From NCBI GenBank assembly GCA_002964805.2, contig PUDQ02000001.1, positions 1,264,001 to 1,328,000 of the forward strand: 64,000 bases of DNA, written 5' to 3'. The position numbers were made by a program, and so were the translations under genes. Below are positions 44,856 to 55,191 of the stretch, piece by piece. Positions within the stretch are counted from its first letter, which is position 1. Each line of letters starts with the position of its first letter. Below the pieces are notes generated by a model. That model ran no database searches and had not been told where the DNA came from. It saw only the letters and a program-made list of their open reading frames with translations. The stretch is from Trametes villosa (Eukaryota; Basidiomycota; Agaricomycetes; Polyporales; Polyporaceae).

Positions 44856-45769
44856 CTACAACAATAGGCAAAGCCCTCCAATCTGGAGTCCAAACCCGCA
44901 GGCTGTCTGGGTCGCTTGGCCGCTCAGGGCCTTCAGCAGGGGCTGCAACGCATTTATGATAGCGTCGGTGAGGTTTTCAACCGCGTCCAAGAGGTCGTCG
45001 ATGATGCACTTGATCTCATATACGACTGGTATCTCGTGTCAGCAATATCACCACGGAAACTTGAATGCGAAGCACGCACCTGGAGCCAACGTCGGGCCGA
45101 GCCCTGGAATTTGTTCGACCATGTCGTCCGCGGCCTTGAGAGTGTTCTTCAGCGCGTTGACGACATTCTTGAGCAACGTCTCCAGCTCGTCGGACTTATC
45201 GTAGTTCGCAAGACCCTTGTCCGCACCAAGCTGCGCCAGAAGGGACTGGAAGCCGAGTAGACCGTCCTGATAGGCAGAGAACTCGGACACGACCTGTTGA
45301 CGGAAGTCCTCGTTGTCCCCCTCCGTAGATGCCCGGCCCGCGAGCTGCTCTGTGAAACCGCGTCAGCAGAAGAAACTCGCTGCAGCAGTTGAACAGTGAT
45401 CTCACGGATGGTCTGCGCGTGGCCGTCCATTGCGCCGTACATGCTGTTCAGGATGTTGATGTTGTTCAGGAAAGCCGTGTTCAGGTTCGTGTCGTCGCGA
45501 GCGACCACGGGCGAGCTGTTAGACGCGGTGTGAGACACAACCGCAGCGTCCTCTTGCTTCATGACCGAGGTGCTTTCCGAGGGGGGCGCGGCCGTCGCAG
45601 TGGTCTGGGCGGGAGGGCGCGCAGCGTAGTCCGCAAGGTGAGGCATCAGAGGCATCGGCAGGGGGAGAGGAGCAGCCAGCGCCGTAGACGGAGCGAACGG
45701 AGAGCCGACCAGCGACACCAAGGCTGCAGCCTGAAGGCCCAGGAAGACGGCGCGAGAGAAGGCAGGCAT
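44856..45769 (-). CDS. Secreted protein of unknown function, basidiomycete-type
   Basis: ATG at 45767-45769 gives a signal peptide (MPAFSRAVFLGLQAAALVSL, VGSPFAPSTALAAP). A ~60-residue Pro/Thr/Ser-rich segment follows, then a helical region: LNTAFLNNINILNSMYGAMD, AGRASTEGDNEDFRQQVVSE, YQDGLLGFQSLLAQLGADKG and ALKNTLKAADDMVEQIPGLG. After a second intron comes YEIKCIIDDLLDAVENLTDA and a C-terminal ALSGQATQTACGFGLQIGGL, ending LCLLL at TAG 44856-44858. Length is about 265 aa. The last part has three cysteines. It resembles secreted helical proteins found mainly in mushrooms, whose role is not known. A TTATA sequence at 45941-45945 (minus-strand TATAA) may be its TATA box. Confidence 0.78.
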
Positions 45770-46611
45770 GTCCGGAGTACGAGGAGTGCGGAGGGTTGGC
45801 GAGAACGAGAAAACAGTAGCGGCTAGCGCTAGGAGACTAGGAGGCTGTAGGATAGAGAAGGTAAGCTAGAGATGCGGGGAGAGGTGTGCGGACGCGGGGG
45901 ACAAGACGCACTGGGGTTTGTGTTGAACCTCTCCTCCTTCTTATACGCCCAGACGCGACAGAACTCTATTCTGCGAAGCGGCCTGCGATTGGTCCCCGCG
46001 GGGGACGCGTCGGGCTCACGTGTTGGGAAGACGAACATGGCGTGGCGTTGTTTGGATTGCTGCTCGGTTCCGGACGCCGGGGCGCGGGTGCCTCGGACGG
46101 ACGTCGAGGGGAGCGAGTACGAGCCTAGCGAGCACGCCATCATGTCAGTAAAGGAGCGCATGGCAAAAGCGATCCATTCTCATAGAGCTATGTTTGGTAA
46201 CACGTCCTACAAGGTCAAACAGCCCCCCACCCCTACAAAGCCGAGGCCTGAAACACGAAGGAAGATAAATAAATATGCGTGGGTGGGCGTGCGTGCGTGG
46301 CGTGCGGGAAGCGCAGACTGTGGTATGTGTGCAGTGCTGGTAGTAATGTAAGAGCTCCCGACGCCCGGGATGATACCGAAGCTGCGCGGGGGCGCGACAG
46401 TCCAAGTGTCCGAACAACATGATTGACTCAAATGTACTGTTAAATATCCAAGCTCAGTATCATTGCAAACCCTCTCGTGCAGTAGCGAATGTGTTGTGGA
46501 ATGAGTGGCGGGTTCTTCAGGCTCTCGAACCGAGATTGTTTAGTGTGTCGGTACACGACGCGACATGGAGCACGCATCGTGGCGATACTCCTGGGGGACG
46601 CTGTTCAGCGT
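45770..46611. other. Intergenic: secreted-protein promoter and PriA 3' region
   Basis: An 842-nt gap between two minus-strand genes. The left part contains a minus-strand TATAAG (about 45940-45945), some 170 nt upstream of the secreted-protein ATG. The middle and right parts hold only short reading frames without motifs, plus AT-rich stretches (GATAAATAAATATGCG at about 46263) suited to a transcript end. Confidence 0.4.
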
Positions 46612-47939
46612 TTAGAGCTTGATGCACAGGGAGCCGTCGGTGGAGCGCTTGTACCCGGAGGCACAAGTGAGGACTGAAGACCAGTCAGCAACGAGTGACG
46701 AGACGACGAAGGAACAATACACTTACCGACACACTTGCCGTTGTTGCAGCCGACGTTCCAGGCACCGTCGATGGCGGTGCAGTCCTGGCCGGCACCGGTG
46801 GACGCGCAACCGCCGCAAGACTGGATGTCGTTGCGGGTGTCCGCGCACTCGTAGTCGCCGGTCAGGCCAGTGAGGCCCATGATGGGGCACGGCTCAAGCG
46901 CGTCAGGGCACAGGGACAGGGCGCGCGACTTGGCGTGGCCGCGCTTCCAGTGGCCGCCGCTTCCGTAGCCGCCAGAGCTGCCGCCATAACCACCAGAGCT
47001 GCCGCCGTAGCCGCCACCGTAGCCGCCGCCGTAGCCACCGCTACCGCTGCCGGGCTTGCTCGAGGGCTTCGAGGGCGGGGTCGACGACGTCGTGGAGTGG
47101 GGGTTGCAGCACTTCGAGCCCTCGTTCCAGCCCCAGCCGCCGCCACACTGCGGGGGCGGCTGGTCGGGGTGGTGGGGCACGCAGCAGTTCTTGCCGGAGT
47201 GCCACTCCCAGTTGGACGGGCACTGCGAGCCGCTCGGAGGCTTGGGCGGGTTCGGGGTACCGCCGTGGGGCAGGCAGCACTGCTTGGGGTTCCAGCTGAT
47301 GGCGTATCGTCAGCACGGCACCGCGACGCCAACAGTGGGAGAATGTGTACTCACAACCAGTGGTTCGACGGGCAGTCGCTCGAAGACGAAGTCGTGTGGG
47401 CGGGGGGCGCGGGCGTGGTGTGGACCGAGGTGGTCGGGTGGTAGGTGGGCGTGGTGTGGACCGTGGTGTGAGCCGAGGTGGTGTGGACGGTGGGCGTGGG
47501 CGGGTGGTAGGCCGAGGTGGTAGCCTGCGGCTTGCAGTGCCAGCCGGTGGAGTCCCAAGTCCAGCCGGTCGAGCAGCTCGGGGGCGAGGAGCTCGTCGGC
47601 GGGTGGTTGGGCACGCAGCAGCTCTTGCCGCTGTGCCAGTACCACGACGAGGGGCACGAGGTGCCGCTCGGGGGCTTAGGGGGGCTGGGGACACCGCCGT
47701 GGGGAAGGCAGCACGACTTCGCTCCGTAGCTGTGATGGTTCGGTTAGTGGTTGCAAACGCTCGTAGAACTGCGGCACTCACTAGAACTCAGAGCTGTTGC
47801 AGCTCGAAGACGAGCCCGAGCCCGAACCGTAACCGTAGCCACCCGAACCGGAGCCGGAGCCGTAGCCACCCGGACCGTAGGTGGCGAGCGCGAACGGAAG
47901 CGCGGCCGCGACGACGAAGAGACGTGCAAAGAGCGTCAT
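46612..47939 (-). CDS. PriA-like secreted Cys-rich protein
   Basis: Resembles PriA of Lentinula edodes, an abundant extracellular protein of mushroom primordia. ATG at 47937-47939 gives a signal peptide [19 protein letters not shown], then a Gly/Tyr/Ser-rich stretch. Two near-identical cysteine modules follow: [20 protein letters not shown] with [20 protein letters not shown], and [20 protein letters not shown] with [21 protein letters not shown] His/Thr/Pro-rich linker ([19 protein letters not shown]) lies between them. After a Gly/Tyr repeat region the conserved C-terminal domain has [53 protein letters not shown] and [17 protein letters not shown], ending TAA at 46612-46614. Three introns. 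A good TATA box lies about 108 nt upstream. Family identity is strong; biochemical role is unknown. Confidence 0.9.
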
Positions 47940-49247
47940 TTTCAAAGACCGTGGGGATCCCAGGAGTGGGAGGTGGGGGACGGGGCGGGAGAGAGGGGGA
48001 AACGAAACGAAACGTGTGGGGAGGACAACGAGGGCCGGAAGGGAGCTTATATACCGCCCGGCCGATGATCAAGGCCAATCTGCCTGGCAGGCCCAGGAGA
48101 GCGGGAGGAGAAGCTCACACACGCATACGGAACTGATATCATCCGCTCATTCGCCGGCCATCAGTATCCGTCAAGAACATCCATGTTGGGGACCATGGCT
48201 GCATTGGACAGCTCAACAGCCTCCCCGCATGCATGCCATGTTTTCGAGGCCGCGCTGGGGCCCTAAATAGCACCCCCGCCCTCGTCCCCTGCTGCGCACG
48301 ACGTCGAGCTCGAGGACGAGGGCGGGGAACACGAGGGAGGAACGCACTCGATCTGGTATAGTGTTTGTGCCTGGTGGTTTCGGCAAGGGCTTCGACGCGC
48401 GGGGTATTCCATAGAAGCAGCCTGGGATCGCTTCCGGGCTCGGAGCGTATGGGGGATCCTGATTCACAGGCGCGAGTCCCGGCTCGAAAGATCTCGTCAG
48501 AAGGGCGAGCAGAGGGTGCCCTCGCTGACCCTGGCCGCTATCATTCCTAGATGGCCATCTGCAGCGGACGGTGACCGCAGTGGGCAGTGGCGGGGCGGAC
48601 ACAGCATCGGTCATATGCGCAGGAGGCGGCGGCGGGGGCAGCAGTGCGTGAGTGCGGTGTGTCCGAGGCAGACGTGGGTTGCGATGGTAGCGGGCGCCTG
48701 GTCGCTCTTCCAAGCCGGGTCCGACGCAAACTCCGTGCGTGCGGCATATCTGCGGCGCCCGATTCGATCCCCGTCCGCGCATGGTCAGAGGCAATCACTC
48801 GGGACCGCCGGCGAGCACACCCAGGCCGCCCAAATAACGGCTGCCGCCTCCTCGCCGATGCCACCCCCTTGGCTTCCCGGCCCACCCGGTCGTCATACTC
48901 CTCAGTCGGTCGACTGTCGGTCGACGACCGGCTCGTACGACGGCTGTGTCGCGACGTCGACAGGACGTCGCTCGATCGGTCTCTTCGATCCACATCCGGG
49001 CCGCATGGTAGTAGAATACAGTTCGTGTCATTCGGGTCTTGTAAGCGCTTCAAACTGGACGGAACTACGGGGACAACAACGAAGTAACAAACGGACAGAC
49101 AGGGAAGGGGAGACGTCGACAGGCGGACGACAGCGGTCCCCAGGTATGCGCCCTTCCCGTCCTCACGCATCGCATTCAACCTATCTTCCGAACGCACGGA
49201 TACGTTAGCCACCCAATCTCGAGAGGACCGTGTATCACCCACTGACC
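47940..49247. other. Intergenic: PriA promoter and TPD3 3' region
   Basis: A 1.3 kb gap between two minus-strand genes. The left 300 nt is the PriA promoter. 48200-49240 has reading frames of up to 234 codons on both strands that overlap and lack motifs; they are rich in Arg, Ser and Pro. No RNA gene or mobile element is recognised. Confidence 0.4.
48047..48053 (-). promoter_or_regulatory. TATA box of the PriA-like gene
   Basis: On the minus strand the sequence reads CGGTATATAAGCTCC, a near-perfect TATA box, lying about 108 nt upstream of the ATG at 47939 and in a GC-rich context. Its strength fits a highly expressed secreted protein. Confidence 0.7.
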
Positions 49248-51496
49248 TCAAGCTTCCAGAGCCTGGGCTTTCTGGACCGCCCGTGTGGCAAAGAACCGGA
49301 CATCAGCGTCCTGGTCGTTCTTCAGCGCTTCCAGGACGGGCACGATCTTCTGCTGTACAAGCTGACGGCCCTCGGGGGAGTCTCCGATGGACACCGCCGT
49401 GGTCTCGAGAGCCTTCGCAACGTTGAACCTGATGTTCGGGATCGGGTCGCCCGCGAGCTGGAGCAGCATCTCGAGAATGTCTCCACGGACAATGTCGAGC
49501 GTGAGAGAGGGCGCGATCGTCTATACAGGCATCAATCAGCACAAACTGTCAATGGAAGATGAGACGCGTTCGAGGGCACTGACCATGATGGCCTGCACAG
49601 TTGTCATCCGGTAGAGATAGTTAGGATGTTGGCCCATCCCCACTACCTTGGGCACAATCTGCTCCTTCGCCCACTCCACGCCAAACACCTCCGTCAGCTT
49701 CTTCAAATTGATCGCGGCCGCCTCGCGAATGCTGTACACGTTATCGCCCAACCAGGACATGCACAGATTACCGAGGGACTCGTCGAAGAACGCCTTGCCG
49801 AGCTGGTTCGCGAGGAGGGGGATGTACTCAATGATGGCCTGACGCACGCGCCATGACTTGTCCTCGGCCAGCTCCACGATGGCCGGGAGCAGGCTCTCCG
49901 ACAGGAGCTCGATACCAATCACTGCAGCGCCATCCTGTCCGTCAGCAATACCACCCGCAAGATCGTAGTAGTGAGGAGGCGCGCACCAGAGTTGACCAGC
50001 TCGAGCTTGCTGATGATGTTCAGTCGCACCTCGGGGAACTCATCTTTCAGGAGATGGAGGAACAGAGGGAGGAGATGCTCGATGGTGGCATCCTTGCCGA
50101 GCAGCGGCGCAAGGCCACTGATTTGGCTGGCGAGCGCAGCCCGGACATGCTGTGAGACGTCCTGGCACAGGTCCCGCACGCAGGGGACGATGCGCGCCAG
50201 GACAACTTCCTTCTCGAGGAGTTTTGAGAAGCCTGGGAGCGTGGAGTGACGTGATGAGAGACAGAGGAATAGGCGTAGCGAGTAACCATACCTGGGATCT
50301 GGCCGGCAGCCGCAGTCCTCACTTCCGCCTCGTTGTCCTTGAGCAGCTGCACGAAGTGGCCGATAAGCTCTTCCCGCACAAGCTCCTGGCCGACAACCTC
50401 GGCAAGCTTCAAGGCACGGAATGAGCTCCCCGAGATGCATTGAGCCGAATAAGCACGCACCTCGTTGAAATGGCTCGCAGCCATGTAGCGCACCCGCCAG
50501 CTCTTGTCCGTCATCGTCTGCCTGATCTGCTTCAACAACTGCGTCTTGACCTCGGGCGGCGAGAGCTGCTGAGCGAGGGCGATCAAGTCCTCTACCGTCA
50601 GGAGACGGACAGAGTCCTGGTCGTCCGCCTGGAGCTTCCTATACATGGCGAGCCCGTCGGAGAGGACATGTTGCTTCAACAACTTCTTGATGAGCGGCTG
50701 TATGCGAATCGAGGAATCGAGGCGCATCAGAGCCGAACGAGGACACAAAGCGGGAGCAACAACGCACCGCGAGCCACTTGGCGGCCGCTCGACGGACCAT
50801 GGGCGTGTCGTCCGCGGCGAGCGCCGCGAACGCACGGCGGAGGTCGTCCTGGACGGTAGGGGCGACTTTGTCGTATACGGGCGCATAGAGGGCACACGAC
50901 GATGTGCGGGACGTGAACCACTCGCCATGGGACAGTCTCTGCACGAGCGGGATGTAGAACTGCTCGACCTGTGCCTGGCTCAACACGACGGATATTTTGG
51001 TGATTGACTCCGCGGCCTGGGTGGGCAAGGGTCAGCTTCCCGGACAAAGGTGCACGAGCACGCATAGATGCACCGCTGCACATCGGAAAAGTCAAACGGG
51101 ACGCACCTTGTCGCGGACCAGCGTTTCCTCTACCGCAGAAAGGTTCTCCAGGGGGCCCAGCAGGACGTGCGCGAACTCCGGTCCGCCAATGTATTCTTCG
51201 AAGTTGCGGCCGAGCTCCTCCGCGAGCGCCAGAAGAACCTCGTCCTCGTCGTCCACCGAATCTTGCAGGAAGGGTATCAGCTCATCGCGTGCGCGCTCGG
51301 GGCCCAGCGCGAGGGCAATCGTCGATATCCGATGGATGGCGTTCAGTCGTAGCTGGACGTCCTCTGACCGGAGCTCGTCCATGAGGATGGCAATCGGCGC
51401 AATCTGTGCATGCCAGGCTGCTCAGTACGGTGGCTCCTTGCAGGCATCGCTCTGGTGCGCGAGACGCACATCATCTAGGGAGGATCCTGGGTCCAT
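49248..51496 (-). CDS. TPD3: PP2A scaffold subunit A (PR65, Tpd3)
   Basis: HEAT-repeat scaffold that holds catalytic and regulatory subunits of protein phosphatase 2A. ATG at 51494-51496 gives MDPGSSLDD, joined by a GT-AG intron to [20 protein letters not shown]. Repeats follow: [182 protein letters not shown] and [20 protein letters not shown]. The protein ends [11 protein letters not shown] at TGA 49248-49250. About ten introns, about 590 aa, as expected for 15 HEAT repeats. Identity is secure. Confidence 0.96.
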
Positions 51497-52429
51497 GATG
51501 GGGTGGTACTCCAGTGGCGATGGGGTAGGAAGCTAGGCGGAAATGAGGAGTTGGAGGGACAGTATGTGCACGGATCAAGCAGAGGGCGTGTTGGAAGACG
51601 GAAGAGAGGGCGAGCTGGAGATTGGATGAATGGAACAAGCTGGGCTGAAATCGAGGCGTTGATGACCTTGTTTGGAGTCTCGCACGCGGGCGTTGAGCGC
51701 GATAGCGCTCTCACGGGCGCCTAACACAGTCGTGCTACCAATCGCCTGCTGGCGTCCAGGCCTCCTGCCACTTGCGTGCTCTGTTCAGCGCTTTCACCCC
51801 GGGGAACCTCGCAGCGCATGGTTCTCAGCTTTATACTCATCACACTCCAGAAGTACCTAGCGGCCCTAGCCTTTATGCCACTCCCATTACCGTACACGCA
51901 ATCAAACGATCTGAAATGAGAAGGTCGAGAACCATATATTGAGCTACTAACAAAACTACACTACAAACCACGATACGAACGAAAGGCCACGAAAATCTGC
52001 ACCCGAAGACACAGCTAACGAGCCTTTCGCAAGCCGTCGCGAAGACGGAAGGGGGAGGAAAAAATTGTGCGGACTCACCGAGCCAACCCAGCAGGGCCGA
52101 CCCAGCTGCCAGCACGAAGCTAGCGCCGCGGGGAGGATACCGCGCTCCGGCGGATCCGCAGTGCGAAGGTTAGACACGGCATCCCGCTGGGTGTGCAACC
52201 CGACGCACGGGCATGCGCGCTGTCTCGAACCTCCCGCACCGCCAAACAACAAGTCAGGAAGAGGAGAGCCTCCGACCTTCCGACCTGCCTCCAACGCGCG
52301 TGTTGGGAATCTCGGGTACGCGACCCGGAAAAACGCTTCAGCGTCTCAGAACAGCGAAAGCGCGGAGCTTTCACGCGTGTTCCGATGCCTCTACTGAGGA
52401 CTTCTCTGCAGCTCATTCGAGCCAGATGG

Positions 52430-52664
52430 TGCTCCGTCGAGCGGCCGGACGTGCTCCTTCGAGCGTTCGTGCTCCATCGAGCAATCGGCATGTACTCCTT
52501 CGAGTGGTCGGTACGTGCTCATTCGAGCGGTCGTGTGCTCATTCGAGCGGTCGTATGCTCCGTCGAGCGAACGTAGATGCTCCGTCGAGCGAACGTTGAT
52601 GCTCCGTGTTCCGTCGAGCGGCCGTGCAGGCCCCGTCGACCAGTTGCTCCGTCGAGCGCAGTCT
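52430..52664. repeat. Minisatellite, core TGCTCCGTCGAGCG
   Basis: About eleven imperfect tandem copies of an 18-30 nt unit built on TGCTCCGTCGAGCG. Variants TGCTCCTTCGAGCG, TGCTCCATCGAGCA and TGCTCATTCGAGCG occur. Unit length is not a multiple of three, so it is not coding. The core GCTC-n-n-TCGAGC is nearly self-complementary. Confidence 0.85.
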
Positions 52665-53178
52665 CCTATACAGGAGACCGATACCACAGGTCTCGCGACC
52701 CGGGGGTACTCTCGTACCGTCCAAGAACTTGCTGGGTGTTGTGCCTCGTGCAGCCGACCAGGGATGCGGAGACGCCGATAGACCATGAGACCCTCGAGCG
52801 TCCTGAAGCGAAGCGGCCCAGCGAAGAGTCCTTGGGATGTGTGGCGTCCTGAGCCTTGTGTCCCGGGGCGCACCACAAAGGGCGCGCAAGCCGCCGATAA
52901 ACGCAAAGCGTTCTCGTACGGCTCGCCCGGAACTGGCAGAGTTGGCCTCGTCGTCGTCGTCATTCTGACAGACGGACAGTAGTTACACCGTGTTCACCGT
53001 TCAGGCGAAGCTCCGAGTGCGGTTGCCACAACCACCACTCGAGCAAGCACAGGCGTTGCGGAGCTTCTATGCGATCGACAATTCGTTCGGTCCAAGGGAG
53101 CCAGTGACTCCAGATCGGCAGAAAGGTCAACGCGTGCAGATAGAATTCTGGATGCCTATCTCTTTGACGTACGCCTCG

Positions 53179-53201
53179 CGATTCCAGCATAGCTGGAATC
53201 G
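53179..53201. repeat. Perfect 10-bp inverted repeat, 3-nt loop
   Basis: CGATTCCAGC, loop ATA, then GCTGGAATCG. It is followed about 13 nt later by TGACTCAGAGAGTCA, itself an inverted TGACT/AGTCA pair. Could be a hairpin or a dimeric protein site. Confidence 0.6.
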
Positions 53202-53796
53202 AGAGCGCCGATAATGACTCAGAGAGTCACCTCGCACGCTCCGCTCGAGACTGCCAAATACACTAGGGCTTGGCGGATCGTAGCGGAAGTCTCGGCTTGT
53301 TAAGACACGAGGTTCCTGGTCCTTGATCGTAGAGATCGTAGCGTCAAGACGCCAAAGGCTCATAGGCGACCGGTCGCCAGTGCCCCGAAGGGTGCCCGTA
53401 GGGCTGAGCCGCCGACTGGTAGGTCGGGATGATCGCCCCCCAGCTAGCCGAGGTCGAGAGCAGCAGAGGCTCCATTCCCAGTCGACAAAGGCCCTGCACC
53501 GGCGCAAAGAGAGTCGAGGGAGACCAGGGAGCGGAAGAGGGGTGCGATGATGAGAGAAAAAAGAAGGGAAGCGCGCAAAGCAATTGAGGCAATACCCTGA
53601 CTTCAGGGCAGGCAGCGCGGACCGGCCCGGTTCTCACGGTGATTGTCCCGATGACGTCGAGATCGAGGCAGCGCGCACCTGCGAGGGAGCGATGGGCAGT
53701 GAGTAGAGTATATATCGCAGTACTTCGGGCCTCTTCTTGATTCCAATCGCCCACTTTCATTGACTAGCGCATACAAACGGTACACAAAGAGCAACC

Positions 53797-54866
53797 ATGC
53801 CCCTCATCCAGAAAGACGACCGCGTTATTCTCCAGCACCCGAAGGTATGTGCTCCTTACGCACATGCCATCGATCGGACATGCAACTCAGCCATGTTGTG
53901 CGTCGTAACAGGGAGCTTCTGCCGAGATTTTGTACTACGGCGCAACCGTGATATCCTGGAAGGCAGGGAGCTCTACCAGTCCTCAGCCCACTGAACGCCT
54001 CTTCGTCTCCGGCAAAGCCGCACTCGATGGCAGCAAGCCGGTTCGGGGAGGCATCCCTGTTGTCTTCCCTGCTTTCGGTGCACCTACCCACCCAGACCAT
54101 GCTAAGCTGTCGCAGCATGGGTTCGCTCGTAACAACGTGTGGGCGTTCGGCAGCACTGTTATGGACAACGAGGCAGGAGTGTCCGTGAAGCTCAGTGAGT
54201 GCTAGGCGGCTGTAGAAAGGGCGTTACTTACGACCCACACTTTAGCCCTTACACCCAACGATGCCATCAAGGCGCAATTCGATCACCCCTTCGAGTTGGA
54301 GTATGTCGTGACCCTCGCGGAGCATCAGCTTACCACCGGTCTTCACGTCAAGCACACCGGCCTATCAACCACGGCTCCCTTCGAGTTCCAGGCGCTGTTC
54401 CACAACTACATTCGCGCCCCCGCGAATGAAGTCGGCGTATCCCCTCTCACTGGTCTGTCCTACTACGACAAAACCGAGGCCACCGAGGAAGCCCGTTCGA
54501 CTCCCAAGGTGGAGGCCCGGGAAAGCGTAGGCGTAACCAAGTTTACCGACTCCGTTTACGAGAACGCTGGTGGAAGATACGACGTGATCTGGCCTAGCGG
54601 CACCATCGAGATCAAGACGACGAACCTGAAGGACGTAGTCGTTTGGAACCCACAGCAGGAGGCTGGCTCGAAGATTGGAGATATGGAGACTGGCGGATGG
54701 TGCGTTCATGTGTCTGTGCGCAGATGAGGGCTAGCTCACATAGCTTCGCCTTTGGGACTTTAGGGAGAAGTACATCTGCGTCGAGCCCGGATATGTCCGC
54801 GGGTTCGTCAAGATCGAACCCGGCCAGACGTGGACGGGCCAGCAAGTCCTCACTGTCAAGGTTTGA
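53797..54866 (+). CDS. Glucose-6-phosphate 1-epimerase (YMR099C family)
   Basis: Cytosolic aldose-1-epimerase-like enzyme that interconverts alpha and beta anomers of glucose-6-phosphate. ATG 53797 gives MPLIQKDDRVILQHPK. After a short intron come GASAEILYYGATVISWKAGS, LFVSGKAALDGSKPVRGGIP, VVFPAFGAPTHPDHAKLSQH, GFARNNVWAFGS, FELEYVVTLAEHQLTTGLHV, EFQALFHNYIRAP, GLSYYDKTEATEEARSTPKV, YDVIWPSGTIEIKTTNLKD, VVVWNPQQEAGSKIGDMETG and GWEKYICVEPGYVRGFVKIE. The end is LTVKV with TGA at 54864-54866. The PVRGGIPVVFPAFG and HGFARNNVW motifs, with the catalytic His and the Glu/Asp of the VVWNP region, mark the family. Four introns; about 300 aa. Confidence 0.93.
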
Positions 54867-55191
54867 ACACGTCACGTACCGAGAGAAATGGGAAGTCATG
54901 AAATCATGTACCGCTGTATCTGTAGCTGCCGGAAAGGAATGCCCACAAGTTGTGAACATCGGCGTGCACGGGCAAGCTGGACGAAGAACGCCTCATTTTC
55001 GGCGCGAGGGCAAGCTGAGAAGCCGGCACGTGCGCGCGACGCGTCGAGAAGCGAGACGCGTCGGGCGTCTGTGGAGACCGAGCTTGGCTTCCGCCTCCAT
55101 CTTTGTCTCAGTCCTTTGCTGTAAATATTTCAGCTTCCCTCTTCTTGTTCCTCGCACTCCTAGGACTCTGCGCGCATGCCATGAGCTGATA
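54867..55191. other. Intergenic: epimerase terminator and REV3 promoter
   Basis: A 325-nt gap between two plus-strand genes. GTAAATATTTCAGCTTCCC at about 55122 is an AT-rich stretch about 60 nt before the REV3 ATG. Open reading frames run through it in frame with REV3 exon 1 but upstream sequence is Arg/Ser-rich and not protein-like. Confidence 0.4.

Larger units (their letters stand above)
51497..53796. other. 2.3 kb divergent intergenic region with repeats
   Basis: The longest gene-free stretch, between divergent TPD3 (minus) and glucose-6-phosphate 1-epimerase (plus). It includes the TPD3 leader at 51497-51700, an AT-rich block at 51880-51990, the minisatellite at 52430-52664, a 10-bp inverted repeat at 53179-53201 and an AP-1/Gcn4-like TGACTCA at about 53215. 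TATATATCG at about 53709-53717, 80-90 nt before the 53797 ATG, is a candidate TATA box for the epimerase gene. Reading frames here are short and motif-free. Confidence 0.5.

Noticed and set aside
47041..48136. Long frames in other phases and strand across the PriA gene
   Set aside because: Shadows of the repetitive Gly/Thr/Pro-rich PriA coding sequence.
48547..49251. 234-codon minus-strand frame before the TPD3 stop
   Set aside because: Overlaps plus-strand frames of similar length, Arg/Ser-rich, no motif or splice support.
51400..51470. Possible fourth GC-AG intron at the TPD3 first exon (GATGCCT|GCAAGG)
   Set aside because: A canonical donor GAT|GTGCGT just upstream splices in phase to ATTGCGCCG and gives the expected N-terminus, so the GC donor is not needed.
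52391..52963. 190-codon minus-strand frame through the minisatellite
   Set aside because: Repeat units are not multiples of three and the product is an irregular Arg/Ser/His string.
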